Of a DNA stretch of 64,000 nucleotides, positions 37,504 through 50,908 are shown one piece after another. Position numbers and translations under genes: made by a program. Numbering within the stretch: the first letter of the stretch is position 1; each line of letters begins with the position of its first letter. The DNA is from Tetrahymena elliotti 4EA. Taxonomy: Eukaryota > Ciliophora > Oligohymenophorea > Hymenostomatida > Tetrahymenidae. The stretch spans positions 712,326 through 776,325 of the forward strand of contig JH720305.1 in assembly GCA_000231825.2 (NCBI GenBank), written 5' to 3'. The notes below the pieces were generated by a model. It had not been told where the DNA came from. It saw only the letters and a list, made by a program, of their open reading frames with translations, and searched no databases.

Positions 37504-40500
37504 TCAATTTCTTAACTTGAAAATCATTCTCTTTAATAATCTTGCTTCGTATGAAACAGTTTTCTTTTCGTCTAAAGCTTCCAAGGGATTTATAACCTAA
37601 AATTATTTTTTTAAATTAATTAGTAAATATCTAAAAATTCTAAATGTAATAAATCTATATTTAATCGAACAAACAAAGAATAATTTCTTACTGAAGGAAT
37701 ATTTTTGCATTAGGTGTCAGCTTAGTCTAAGAAATCAATAATTTCTATGATAGATTGATCTTTAAGAATAATTTATTGTTTAGCCATAGTCTCAATTAAA
37801 GCCAAGAAACATCTCTTAGCATAATACCAAGTATCAGTATTAATCTAATTAAATAAAAAAATTTCATTAATTTCTCCATTTCAAAATATTTTTTGAATTT
37901 TTTAATAAAAAAAACATAAAAGAATATCTAGCAATTTTTACCTTTTTATTTAAAGGCTCAAGAGATTTTATAATTCTAGAAATACCGAATTCATAATTAT
38001 TTTTAGCACAATATAGTGTACCAATAACCAAGTTTACAATACATAAGTGATAAACCTATTAATATAAATGATTAATTTAATTTCAATAAAATAATTCAAT
38101 TTAAATTACGTTTTTATCAGGTTCTTGGACAGCAGCTTTATCTTCTTCACGTTCTATTATATTTAATAAAAAATTTATTAATTTAATTCAGTCTTTTTTT
38201 GTAATAATTTACCTAATTTTCTCATTAATTCTTCAGCATCTTCATTCTAGTTAACCATGATGTATGAGACACAAAGATTTGCAATAACCATGGCTTGAAG
38301 TTGAAGGAGATTATCATTATATTTTTTTACAATAGGTTCATAGTAACGTAAAGCTTCTCTGTATTTATTATCTTATACAAAGAAAACGTTAGCAACATTA
38401 AGTTTCCAGGTTTCATGATCAGCACAGAATTCAGCTGATTATTTAAATAATTTTTCTACAGCAGCATAGTTTTCTCTGTCCCAATAAATCTTAGCTTAAG
38501 CCATCAAAACAGGAATATATTTTTCAATACATTCATCGAATTCCTTGAGAGCTCTACGGATAGCATCACTATCACGATTTTGACGAGCATCTTGAATATT
38601 CTTAGTAATTTTACGTAATTAATCAATATGCTTATTAGCCAAAGCATCGAATTTACGGAAAGCTTCTTCAGGAGAAGCATTTTGTAAAATTAAAGCATCA
38701 ATGAATTCAAAATCTTCGGGCTTAATGCACTTGAAAGTGAGGTCTGAATTTTCTGCTAAGACATCTGCAGCCAAATCAAAGTATTAATATTTGCAGTAAA
38801 GAACTAACAAGTTAGGGAATGTTTCAGGAGGGAAAGGAGGATTAGACAAAAGATGATTCAATCTATTTATTAAAAATTAATTAACAATGTAGTTAAAATT
38901 TTGCAAATTAATTAACAATGTAGTTAAAATTTTGCAAATTAATTAACAATGTAGTTAAAATTTTGCAANNNNNNNNNNNNNNNNNNNNNNNNNNNNNNNN
39001 NNNNNNNNNNNNNNNNNNNNNNNNNNNNNNNNNNNNNNNNNNNNNNNNNNNNNNNNNNNNNNNNNNNNTAATTAACAATGTAGTTAAAATTTTGCAAATT
39101 AATTAACAATGTAGTTAAAATTTTGCAAATTAATTAACAATGTAGTTAAAATTTTGCAAATTAGTTTTACTTTTTAAATCCACTGGAAGGATCATCTTCC
39201 ATATTCATTAAAGCTTGATTCATCAATGTTACTGGATCTAATTCATCTTCAGTACGAGGAGGCATATCAAGGAGAGCTTCTTTAGCAGCAGGAATATTCT
39301 TAATTGTGTATTCAATAGCAGCCTTTAAGTTAAAGGCTTCAATCAAAGCAGTTTCTTTCAAGGCTTGAGTATTACCTACACTCTTAACTTCAATACCTAT
39401 ATTAAATAAGTTATTTTTTAAATATTCATTTGTTTATATAAATATCCTCCAAAAAGAATCAAAAGGCCAAAGCAAAATAAGTTTTATAAAAATATTTTTT
39501 CTAAGAAAAAGCAAACGTAAAAAATGAAAACTCTTTTGAAGTTGAGTATTTATTTTAATAATTACCTTCTGCGTTAGAACCAACTCCAAGTTCAGGATGT
39601 TCTCTGACACCCTTTTCAATAATTTCAGCAATATTTTCAAGAGAAGGACCAAGCTATTTCATTTTATAATGGCAAAGAGCAACATTGTATGCAATTTCAG
39701 TATTATAGCCAATCTTATTGATTGCATCTTAAAACTTTTATCTTGCTTCTTCATATTTTTCTTCTTTGTAAAGGATACAACCTTCATTAATAATAGTTTC
39801 AGGATCATCAGGGTCTCCTTAAGCAAGTAAAGTCTTGGCATGATCTATTTCATTCTTTTCATATCTAATTAAAACTTGTAATTGAATAAGCTTCTATTAA
39901 TATTAAGGGTTTCTGACATTTTGACATGCCTTTAAAGCTTCATCGTATAATCCTATCGATATTATAAAATATTCATGTTCATAATAAATCATATGATAAT
40001 TATTTAGATAAGTGGCAATAATATAATTTGAATAGCTAAATCAATTTATTATTCTAATTATTATGCTTAAATTATTACCATCTTTGTAAAGTGTTTGAGC
40101 CAAATATAATTTGTATTCATCTACGTCAGGATAATAGTTGACTAATTATTCATATCTATATTTTACAAATAATATTTATATAATCTTTTCATAATTTACT
40201 TGAATAAATTCAAAAAATATTGATTTTATATCAAATTACATTTTGGATGCATTGCTAAAATCTTAATTCATGTAATAGCAGTAAGCTAATAAGGAGAGGG
40301 CTCTGCTTCTAGGAGTGAATTACAATTCGTAATTAAGATATGAAATAGCCTTTTCATAATAAATAATACTAAATTAGTCAATCAATGAATATTATGAGTT
40401 AAATTCATGATGATAAATGGAATTGAATAATTCATAATACATCATTATATTTTTGCTCTTTAATAAGGGAGTAAATGGTTTTTGTTCTTTCTCCTTCAGG

Positions 40501-40521
40501 AATCTACTTGATAGGCTTCAT
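37504..40521 (-). CDS. IFT70: Intraflagellar transport protein IFT70 (TTC30/DYF-1), 644 aa, ten exons
   Basis: Core IFT-B subunit that wraps around IFT52 and is needed for cilium assembly and tubulin glutamylation. Ten exons: 40441-40521, 40240-40349, 40079-40155, 39566-39952, 39171-39396, 38213-38862, 38110-38153, 37942-38055, 37692-37844 and 37504-37596. All nine joins keep frame with GT..AG introns. The protein is a superhelix of TPR repeats; characteristic stretches are PRSRALSLLAYCYY (exon 2), TALIEAFNLKAAIEYTIKN and PPRTEDELDPVTLMNQALMN (exon 5), NPPFPPETFPNLLVLYCKY (exon 6) and DTWYYAKRCFLALIE (exon 9). Length fits the family (about 660). The C-terminal ends with VSYEARLLKRMIF. The intron at 38863-39170 contains a tandem repeat and a 100-N assembly gap, but the flanking exons join without loss. 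Confidence 0.96.
38877..39162. repeat. 31-bp tandem repeat inside an IFT70 intron, interrupted by an assembly gap
   Basis: Units of 31 bp containing aacaatgtagttaaaatttt recur with exact spacing: starts at 38883, 38914 and 38945 on the left of the gap and 39074, 39105 and 39136 on the right. The copies visible are almost identical. The true copy number is unknown because the array flanks 100 Ns. The whole array sits in the intron between the fifth and sixth exons of IFT70 and has no coding role. Confidence 0.95.
38969..39068. other. Assembly gap (100 N)
   Basis: A run of exactly 100 N, the conventional size for a gap of unknown length. It falls inside the 31-bp repeat array, so collapse of the repeat is the likely cause. 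The exons on each side join in frame and match family conservation, so no exon appears to be lost. Confidence 0.99.
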
Positions 40522-42060
40522 AATTTATAACTATTTAATAATTTTGGTGTATGCGATTTTAGAGCTAGCTAGCTGTTCGTTCAGAAACTAATTGTAAAAT
40601 ACTATAAATTTTTCTTTTGTATTTATTATTAATAAATATCAATTTTTATTTATAATTCAAATAAGTTATAGTTGAAACTTTTAATATTCATTCAGAGTTT
40701 TTATTTGCTTTTTGAAAATTTAAAAAATTTGTAATTGTATCATTCTGAACATTTCTTACTTTAATTCATAATGCAATATTTTATATCACTCAACCATTAA
40801 TTTTAAAATCCACTCAAATCTTTACAAAGCCTTCCTTCTTCATTTGTTTGTTTATCGAAAATTTCAAATAAATCTTTTTCTATGAAAAAGGTTGCATTTT
40901 CAAACAAAAAACAAAACATTTTATTCTCATTTTTATTTTATCTAAATTGCCTTTTTCTCATTTCTATTTTTCCAAAAAAGATAAATTGTAAAGCATGTCA
41001 AAATTTTCTTCTGATCGTTTCTTAATTCTATATTTAATTCATTATTTTTTTCTCATTTTAAAATTTGATAAAAATATTGATTGATTATTTGAACTAAAAA
41101 AATGATAAATTCATTTTATTTAGATACTTTTTTTTAAAAAATGATCTTTATAAAGAATAAATAAGTGATGTTGAATATTGTTTTCTAACATTTCTTATTA
41201 TTAAACTTAAATAAGCACGAAAAGATGGTATTTTATAGTTTCACTTATTTAAAAAAATAATTTTTGATAAGAGAGAATAATGTTGTATTATATTATTAAT
41301 AATTTAGATATCTAAATAAAAAAAATTAATTAGTATTAAATTAATATTTATGATTATTTGTAAAATATTGATAAAAGTATTTCAAAAATAATTAATTTTC
41401 AAGATAAAAAATATGATAGGGATTATGACTAAGGAGAAAAAGGATTTTGGTTTGCAATCATCATAAATATACTTTTTTACTTATTTATTAATAAAGATGA
41501 TAAAATACTCCATTCTTTCAATTTATTTTACAAATCTTTTTTGATAAGAATTACATAACTTTTGAATTTAAGTCTAATAAAAAATAAGTTGAAGTTTTTT
41601 GATTTCTAAATGTAAATTGTAACATAAATTTATTGTTTTAAAGTTACTAAAGAATAAATTGACTATTACATTTATAATTTTCATTATTTGTAATAATAAA
41701 TATGATTTTCAAATATTCAATTTAACCAAAACAAAATAATTTTTAATATTAAAGACATAATATGAAAATTAATAAGATTTAATTAACAAAGATATTTATT
41801 ATTTGTAATGATAAGTAAGATTTTCAAAATATTTTATTTATTCATAACAAAACTATTTTTATTATTTAAGAAAAAATAAGATTAAATATGTTTTATTTTT
41901 GATTCAACTTTTAGGTTTAAATCAAATAAAAAATAAATAGATGTATTAGATTTCTAAATAAAAATTATAAAAATAAATTCTTGGATATAAAGCTTATTCA
42001 GGAAAGTTTTTTATTTATAAATACAGAGAATAACATTTTTAGTTGTTTGAGAAGTTTTAG
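40522..42060. other. Intergenic region
   Basis: Between the 5' end of IFT70 (-) and the 3' end of the sirtuin gene (-). Very AT-rich; between about 41580 and 41960 several similar segments recur (aataatttgtaatgataa-type and aaatcaaataaaaaataa). No supported gene. Confidence 0.4.
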
Positions 42061-43221
42061 TCATTCAATTTATTCACAACTAAACCATTTTTATTATTTA
42101 GGAGAGAATTATATTAAATATTTTGTTTTTTTACCCAGAGGTAAATTTTATAAATTTAAATCTAATCTAAATGGTCCTTCTTTATAATGACCATAAAATC
42201 CAAGCTTTAAAGCAAATAGATTTTTTGTTAAATTGAATATATAAGGTGCTTAAACTTAAATTTCAAATGGTAGACCTTTACCTTAATCTAAAACAATTTA
42301 TTTAAATATATCATAAGGACAGCCATCTTTATCTTCACTAAAGATATTAATTGAATTTTTATTTATTCTCTTTATAACTATTCTTCTTTGCAAAATAAAT
42401 TTAGGTATCTCTAATTCTAACTTTTTCATAAGTAGAACCATAACATCATCAATCATAGCATATATCCTTAAAGCACATTAATTATCAAGAGGTGTAGCTT
42501 GTAAATTGACAACAACTAATTTATTTCCACATTGTGCTGTAGTTAATGGCATGTCAGCAGCAGGAGTTACCCTTAAACTACTTCCCAAAACCAAGTGTAA
42601 ATCTGCTAATTTTGAGTTTAAAAACCCATCTTCCATATCCTTTTTAGGTAAGTTCTCTCCAAAATTAACTATAGTATCTACTAACTACCCACCACATTTC
42701 TCATTATCACAAATTCTTCCTGTTAAATGGTCATGTACATCTAAAGCTTTTCTTACTCTATAATCTCTCAAGTAAGATTTTCCACATTTCAAGCATTTTT
42801 CTAAATTAGTATTTCCATGTAATTCAGACAATTAATTTGGATCGAATCCACTTCTTCTATGCAATCCATCAATGTTTTGACTGATTAAATAATTAAGAAT
42901 GCCTTCTTAGTTTAGTTTAACTAATGCCATGTGACTCTTAGTAGGAACCGCTCTTGACATAACCACTTTATGCTTCTTACTATCTTTTCCTACTTTTTAT
43001 GCCATCTTTTCCCATAAACCAGGTCCAGTTTTTAAGACAGTATTAACACCGCTTCTAAAATCAGCTATACCTGCAGAAGTAGATATTCCAGCTCCAGTAA
43101 AGCATACAAAGTGCTTAGAAGACTTAATCATATCAGCTAATTAAGTAACTTTTGCTTCTAACATATCTGGAGAATCAAAGTACTCTTTCTTTTCGTTTAC
43201 TGTTTTATGTGCAGTTTCCAT
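42061..43221 (-). CDS. Sirtuin, SIRT6-type NAD-dependent deacylase, 386 aa
   Basis: Removes acyl groups from lysines using NAD. Single exon. The Rossmann motif [16 protein letters not shown] is at 43-58, the NAD-binding [11 protein letters not shown] at 115-125, and catalytic His135 in ELHGN. Zinc ligands are Cys143, Cys146, Cys171 and Cys176. Then come VNFGENLP and [12 protein letters not shown], all as in class IV (SIRT6/7) enzymes. The canonical GIPDFRG reads GIADFRS. Residues from about 270 on are a roughly 115-residue C-terminal extension without a recognised motif. No targeting signal is seen; a nuclear location is inferred from the class. Start and stop are clear. Confidence 0.94.
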
Positions 43222-46200
43222 GATAAATAATTATTTTTTTTTTATTAAATTAAATATTTGATTAATCACTAGCTTAATTAAACAATAATATTTATAAAAT
43301 ATTAGAAAATCATATAGAAAATTATTGTTTCATACAAATTGATCAGAACTTACCAGTTATTTTTAGATAGACTGCTCAAACACATTTTAAAAATTAATTT
43401 TATTTCACAGTTAATGTTGGCTCTAACTTTGAAATTCTACTTTTTTTTCTTTTCTCTTTTTATGAATTTTATCAAATCATTTTAAAATATTAAGTATTTA
43501 TTAATTTTTTAGATAATATTATTTAAAAAAAAAGAGTAACAACTAATTTTGATAATAAAATTAAATATGGTTTTTTAATGTTTTTATTCTATAAAAATAA
43601 ATTTTTATTTGTATTATTCCAATCCTTTAATTGAATATTTGATCACTTAACTGAAACAAATGTTTGGCATAAATTTGATAAAAAGGGTTCATTATCAAAA
43701 ATGGAAATTGGCTACTTTTAACAAATTAGAAAACTCAAAAAAAGTAAATTTAAAACTTACATTATGAATTAAAATAGATAATCATTTCATTAAACTGACT
43801 TTTTTACATCTATTCAAACATACTAAATTTTATAGAAAACAATTATTTGATAATGCTTGATCAGAATTCCTCTTTTGATATAGACTCTTTTAATATTAAA
43901 ATAAACTAGATAATTCACAAAAAATCTAGATTTTTGTTTTCATGTCTTATATTCTATTTTCTATATTTTCAAGAACAATAACGAATTCTTTAAACTTTGA
44001 AATAAATACTTGTATTTTTATGATAAATGATATTCTTAATATAAAAACAAAGTCTAAGAGCCATTTTTCACTATTAGAATTATTTTTTATTTTCTTATTA
44101 AACAAAATAAATTCAAAAATAATGTAAATATAAAATATTTTAGTATTTTTAAAATACTTTAGTTGAATATTTGATAGTTAAATTAAAAAACCTTTTTAGA
44201 TTAATTTGCATCATAAATCTTAATTTTGTAAATTTGGAATTATGAATTCATAATAGTGATTGATGAAGAAGAACAAAAATCTTCTAGGATTAAATTTATA
44301 AATTACTTAAAGGATTATGAGAGATATTTGTATTTTTTATTTCAAAATAAATAAAAAGGTGTGCAGTTTAGTGCAAAAAAGTTTTTGATAAAATTATGTT
44401 TTTACTTTTGAGAAAGAGGACTAAAATTTTAAAATAAAATCCGCGAAATAGAAATCTAAGAATAAATCTAAATATATCTAGAAAAATATTAATGAGTTTG
44501 AAACCTTAAATTTAGTATTAATTTGACAAGTTAAATAAATGTTTAGCTCTCATAATTAAATTAAAGTTAAGCTAAAGTGAATGGCATAATAATTGCATGA
44601 GAAATTAAATAGTAAATTTTCTCACTTTGTAAAAAAATATCTAATATTAAAGAGTGAGAGAGTAAGTGGTTTTAATTCAAATCATAGTAAGTTTTTCTTT
44701 ACAAAAAGAGGTAAATAGGAAAGTTAAGTCCTCCTTGATAAATATATTAGGAAATATCAATCTTAATAAATGTGTAAATTTGAAATGTATTAATCTATAA
44801 AGGGTAGAGAGATTAAAATATTAAAAACTAAAAATAAGATTTATTTTTGAAATTAAAAATTAATGATTGAATTTTATTTTTATTTTTCTTCTTATTTAAT
44901 GAACTAATTTAGCGCTATATTTACTATTTAGTGTATTTAAATCAATTAATAAATCTAATTTCGCTCATCTCTCTATGTTTAATAAATTATTTTGGATATA
45001 TATAATATAAGATATTTCTCTTACTTGAATTGATTTGGCACTAATCTATTTCTTTCACAGTAATTATGAATAAACAATTTTAAACAATGTTCAACACAAT
45101 TCAAATAAACACAAAATTAATTTAAAACTTGATAGTATTGAGGCTAGCTAATATAATAAAAATGAATAAATAAATTTTTATCAGATAAATATTTGGGAGA
45201 AGTGGTGTTTATTTTGTTTTTATTTCTTTATTTATTTGGATGCTGAAAAAAAGATTAATTTGTAATGATTGATATTAATTGAAAAGCGAAGTAAGTTATA
45301 ATTAATGATAAGAACAAAGAGAAATTTATAAATGTTATGTAAATAATAAATAGTAACAGACAGTAAAGTTTTTAAGATTATCATAACTCAAAACACTTAT
45401 CAAATGTATTACTTAGTCGAGTTAGATATAAATTTTGTGAATTATTGTATTATTAATTTATTAAAAGGCATTTACTTGTTTATTTTAGGCATTAAAGAAT
45501 ATTTTCTATTCGATACACCAAAAAATGGATGTATCAATCAATGAATGGATCTTTATTAAGAGGAGAGATGTATGAAAAGTCAATATGAATTGTTGGGAAT
45601 AGTAGGAAGACCCTTCTAATAAATTTAATTAGAAAAGAAATAAAAACTTGGATAATATTTATAAAAGTGAGAGGATAGATATTTATTTATTTTTTTTGCT
45701 CTTAATTAAATAATTATTTATTTATTCATTCATTTATTTTATGCTTTGCATGCAGTGTGAATAATTCTTTTATAAAAGAGAGATTATCTGTTGCGCCCAT
45801 ATAAACAGAATAATTATGCTTGTGTGCGTGTTTGTTTGTTAGTTTGTTTATTTATTGATTAGTTGCTTATTCTGTTAGAAATTAATACAGCCTTTGATAA
45901 TTATAAAAGTAAGTTTTTACAAAAGATGTTTATTAAATTTATCCCAAGTTTTAAACATTGACTCATCTTTAAATCAAATCCAAACAAAGCCATCCATGAT
46001 CAATGAAAATACTAAAAAAAATTCAAATTAATTAATTACTGATTATTAGCAATCGAATTAGTTACTTTTTCGATTTTTTACTGATTTGCAGCTTCAACTA
46101 ATAATTGCCTAAACAGATCAAACAATCAAACAAGCTTGATTTTCGGGAAAAAATTTTCTTGATTTATTAATTTTTATTATTATTATTTTTATTTATTTAT

Positions 46201-46249
46201 TTGTGTATTTGTTTATTTAATTTTGAAGTTTTAATTTACTCGATCAGAA
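43222..46249. other. Gene-poor AT-rich region, 3 kb
   Basis: Upstream of the sirtuin gene and downstream of the PX gene. No frame shows protein-like composition. Short simple repeats occur (tatttatttattcattcattt near 45710, tttgtttgttagtttgttta near 45830). No tRNA, rRNA or other RNA recognised. Confidence 0.4.
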
Positions 46250-47719
46250 TCAATCTTTACTGCAAACTGAGACGTTTAGCTCTTCTTCTTCCTCCCAAAT
46301 GATTTCTGGGACGTTGTAGTTGTTGCTAGAAGCAGAATTGAAAGTTTGATTGTGTTCATCTCCGAATGAGGATTTTTTTTATCCATTTCTCATTTGTTAT
46401 TACTAGTGATATTGAGTGGGAGAAGTGGGTTAAGAATCACTTTAAGTCATAAATATAATCAACTCCTCTGGCTCACAGACTTGATTTAAATTTTAAAGGT
46501 ACAAAGAAAGCTATTTCTTTCTTTCCTCTAGATCATTATATGTCAAGATAGAATTCTAAGCTTTCTTTTATGGGAAGGCAGGCAATCTCGAATCTTTATA
46601 TTTTTATTTCATTTGTGAATTAAGTGCTCCGAATTCACGGAAACTTCTCTTGACAGAATACATTTTTCCTTTATATGTGCATTTAATTTCGTAGATAATA
46701 GTTTTCTTAGAATATTTTATAGTCTCTAAAAACCTTTCTATTCTGATATTTTCTATTCTGTATTTACATATTTTAGTTTCCTCTTCTTCTATACCTGTAT
46801 TGCATTCAGCATACTTGATAATGTGATTATCTTTATCAGCTAGATTTTGCTATTTTAAATATTATTTATTTTCCTATTAATCTGAGCTTTATACTTTGAT
46901 CTTTTATTTATTATTTGCAGCCAGGAGATCATCTTTTGATTTTCCTCTTTTAACATTTTCATTATTATCAGGCTTATTGTTATTAGCTTTTGCTAATTTT
47001 GCTTGTTGAGAATTCTCTTCTTCTGACAATAACCTTTCTTATAATCCGCTTTGGTTAGCATCAATACCAGTAGGTTCTCCTGAGGCATTATTAGATGTCG
47101 TTTTTCTTTGGTTTTCAATACTGAAAGTACTTGACTTTTTAGAATCTATATCATCCAATGAAATCTACTCATAGTCCTTCTATTAAATCTTAATGCAAAC
47201 CTGATTAATACCAGAAACAGCTATGAAGCCCAAATATAAGTAAAAAGCAGTGTCATCTGAATTATCTAAGGCATTTCTTGATCCAAGAAGAGCTATGCAA
47301 ATGTTGCAAATCAAATTAATTAGCATATTAATTAAAGTCAAAGGTTAAGTATATCCTTTATATTTTTTATCTTGAATGAGAGCAAAAATCCAGATAGCGC
47401 ATGATAATATATTAACAGCAAACATTTAAACAAGAATTATCGATTACTAAGAATTGTTGATAATTACCCATGCTAGTAATTGAGCAATGCTCATCATAAG
47501 AAGAAATACAGTCCCAAATATCTTAAAACAATAAGTAAATTTGCGCTCAGTCCCCCTAATTTATTTAATTGAATTTCGAAGTTAGATACTGCTTTTATTC
47601 TTAAAAGCTCTTATTATAGAAACCAATAAAAAAATTGTATTCAGGATGACTATCCCTGAGCTAATGACCATAACTACACAGTCAATTTATCCTTCTAAGC
47701 AATAGCAACCAAAAGTCAT
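46250..47719 (-). CDS. Multi-helix membrane protein with a PX phosphoinositide-binding domain, 489 aa
   Basis: A single exon. Hydrophobic helices lie at about 14-38, 63-87, 92-116, 126-146 and 157-176, followed by a charged, low-complexity linker (180-315). A PX domain spans about 318-425: KYRIENIRIERFLE, the basic KRSFREF motif (357-363, for the usual RRYSEF) and the proline turn LPAFPQKK. The acidic tail ends ESLNVSVCSKD-like after EIIWEEEEE. PX domains bind phosphoinositides, so a role at endosomal or vacuolar membranes is inferred. The five-helix part loosely resembles the N-terminal extra membrane domain of ABCC transporters, but there is no ATPase. The frame stays open upstream of this ATG with another hydrophobic run (LIIFILIEQFF near 47800), so the N-terminus might be longer or spliced. 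Confidence 0.8.
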
Positions 47720-50700
47720 ATTATCTTATTCAGTATTTATTTATTTATTTATCAATTTGTTAATTTGGAAAATTAATTTATATCCTTCAGCAAAAAATTG
47801 TTCTATCAGTATAAATATTATCAAAAATGGAGGCTTGTTCTCCTATATCAGAGTCTTCAGACTTATCCCCTATTAAATTGAGTACGATTTATTAATTTGT
47901 ATTTTGTTTGTATAGGGATAGACTTCGTAGATCAGGTTTGTTTATAAGTTACTTTCAAAAAAGAAACAAACAAATAGTTTTTGGATATACAGATATATTC
48001 TTTAAAACAATCAATATAATTTGATTGATTGCTTGTTAGCTTTCTTTCTTTCTTTTTGCTTTTTGTTTGTTTAATTATTAGTTTGCTATCTATCTATCTT
48101 GCTTAGTTGCTTGCTTGATTGTTTCTTTCTTTGTTTCTTGATTTTTTAATTAAATTTATTAATTTCAATGCCTTATCTGCTTTCCTTAGTATATTCTTTT
48201 ATAAAGTAATCAAATCACTTTTTATTTTAAGTAAAATTGTAGTATTTCAAAGATATCTCGATCACTGCCTTTTATTTTACTTCATTTTTTGTGCTTTCGT
48301 GCTTATAAATTTATAATGTTGTTTTGAATATTTGCTTTAGCTTATTTTTAAAATTAGAATCTTTAATTCTGCAAATTGAATTATCAAATTAAATCTAAAT
48401 TAGTCACAGTATATTTTATCTATATATTCATATTATTAGAATTATCCAATCAATAAATAAAGAAACTTTCTATTATATTTATTATAACTATCGTCATTCC
48501 GAAACAACAAAAGCATCTAAATGCTTAGAATCTAATATAATCTAGCTAGGGACAATAATTACTTCAATAAGCCAGATTAACACATTAATCATCTCTTTCT
48601 TTTTTTTTTGCTTCCTTTTTATTCCTAAAAATACTTACAAAAAAACAAGCTACTGATTGTAAAAGCCTCTCTATTTAAAAAATTGTTTATCTTTTTTGAA
48701 CCTGATTAATTTCTTTGTAATAAATACTAATAGCTGCTTACAAATTTCAAAATACTAAAATTTAAATTTAAAATTTTATTACATTTTTCTTATCATTTTT
48801 TCTAAATTCCATTAAATTATTTTCAAGTTAACATTTTTAATTAAATTTCTCTATTTAAATCTTCAAGCTAACTAACTCTCTTTACTTTTTATTAATTCTA
48901 AATCTAATAAATCCTAAATAATTTTGGTGTTCTATCATCCATCTGTTTTTTTATAAGTAGATCTTTTATTATTTAAGCTGATTAGTTTTAAATTATTAAT
49001 AACTGTTTTCTTTTTATGACTGATTATTTTTTAATAGTCTTCAAATAAAAGAAATAAATTTATTTTATTTTAAAACATTTGAAATTAAAATAAATAAATG
49101 ATTTAAATGAATAAAAAATTTTAGTCAATAAATTTGAAGGAAAAATTAATTTTTAAAAAGACATAATTTTTACATTAAATTAGAAGAATTTAAATGAAAA
49201 ACTCAATTTTTAAGAATTATATAATAAATAAGTTTAAATCTCTCATTTAAATTAACTAGAAATGTAATAAAAAAGGTGGGGATTAGATAAGAAGAATTTT
49301 CCTTTTTTGCTGAACAACAGTAGAATCAGTCAGTAATCTACATAATTATTTATCAAAAAATAATATTTAATCTCATATTTTCAACTATCATTAGATTTGG
49401 TATATCTTTCAAATATTGTCAAATTGTTTATTTTTTTTCTTAGAATTAAAGGATTATCTTATTAAATAGTAAATAATTGATGACAATTTAAAATTTTACT
49501 TTAATATTAAATGTACTCAATATTAAATTATCATTTTATTAAAGTGTCATAAAAAGAGTGACAGTATTTGTTTTTAATAGATTTTGAAGATTTTACTAAA
49601 TTTCAAAATATATTCAATTTTATCTCAACTCAAAATTAAAGATAAACTAATGTCCTTTTTTATTATTGTTGCTACTGTTATCTCTTAATTTTTATTATAA
49701 TTTGCAGATTAGGTTAATAATTTGTAAAACAGTAATAGCGCTCAATTAAATATTTAGAAATCTAACTTAATAATTTTTCCATTTTTAATTTTTTAAAAGT
49801 GGTAATATTTATTATTCTGTAATAAAATACTAAAAATAAGCTAACCAGAATAAAAAAAATAAGTTGTTTTAAACTTCTTCTACTAACTACTTTTAAACCC
49901 TGATGCTTTTTACAATTTATTTAAGAAAGGATAAGAATTTAATTTACCTCATTAATAAATTTTGTAAGATAAATTAATCTTTTTTTAACCCTAATTTAAT
50001 ATACTCTAACACATGAAAAGTATGATACCTTAAAGCAGCTTATTGATATATTTTCTGGTTAATAATTTAGTTTTATTTCTCAAATTTTTTAATTCTCACT
50101 ATTTTTTTCAATTTTTAGGAAATAACTTTATTTAAAATAAATACTGATTAAATTAAGTGGCTACTAAAATATTTTTCATTATATTTGTATATTTATTTGT
50201 TTGATTGAGTATATGTTAAAAAAATAGTTGAGTATTTTTCCTTCTTAATTTTAGGAATACTTATTTAGAATAGAGATCTTCAAATAATATTACAAAATTT
50301 AATAAGACAATTTGATTGCATTTCAACACAATTATGAGAGTTGATGATATCAATTTATTTGTTAAAGAAAATCAATATAAGTTATTTTAAATTTTAATTA
50401 AATTAAATTTGATGAGTGTAGACAGGATAATATTTTTTAAGAAGTTTTTATTAGAATTTGAAATTATTGTTAAAAGATAATTTGATTAATTTCAACATAA
50501 ATAAAGTTTGATTGATATCAATTGAATTCATAAAAAAAAATCTAACTAAATAAAAAAAATTAGATGGATGTGAACAGAATTTTACTTTTTAATAAGCTTT
50601 TTATTTTAATTTAAAATTATTTTATTTGAGTTTGCTTAGGATAGTTTTTAATATGAAAGATATTTTAATGCTAAGTTAAGTTAAATTAAATAGAATATTA

Positions 50701-50908
50701 ATATTTAATGATTGTTATTTATTTATTTATTAGGTTAGTAAAAACTGAAAGTGAAATCAGAATTACACGTTTAAATTTAGTAATTTATTTTTGAGTGATA
50801 TTTTAATTTTAATTGGTAAAGATATCCTAATAGATTTTTCTTAATTTGATTAGTTTTCGAGCTGGAAATAATATTAAAATACAAACAACCCTTAATCACC
50901 AATAAAAA
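47720..50908. other. Gene-poor AT-rich region, 3.2 kb
   Basis: Mostly featureless. Minus-strand reading at 47,780-47,940 is protein-like (KSEDSDIGEQASIFDNIYTD) but ends in TGA and lacks an ATG; it may be a lost or unresolved upstream exon of the PX gene. A pyrimidine tract lies at 48040-48140. No RNA gene recognised. Confidence 0.4.
48040..48140. repeat. Pyrimidine-rich simple-sequence tract
   Basis: Runs of tttctttcttt, ctatctatctat and ttgcttgcttga on the plus strand. A mirror-type purine tract exists on the other strand. Likely replication-slippage sequence. Confidence 0.6.

Noticed and set aside
39167..39361. 64-residue minus-strand gene
   Set aside because: It is part of the fifth exon of IFT70; the apparent stop is an in-frame TAA just past the splice donor.
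42506..42763. Plus-strand frame of 85 codons
   Set aside because: Antisense to the sirtuin coding region.
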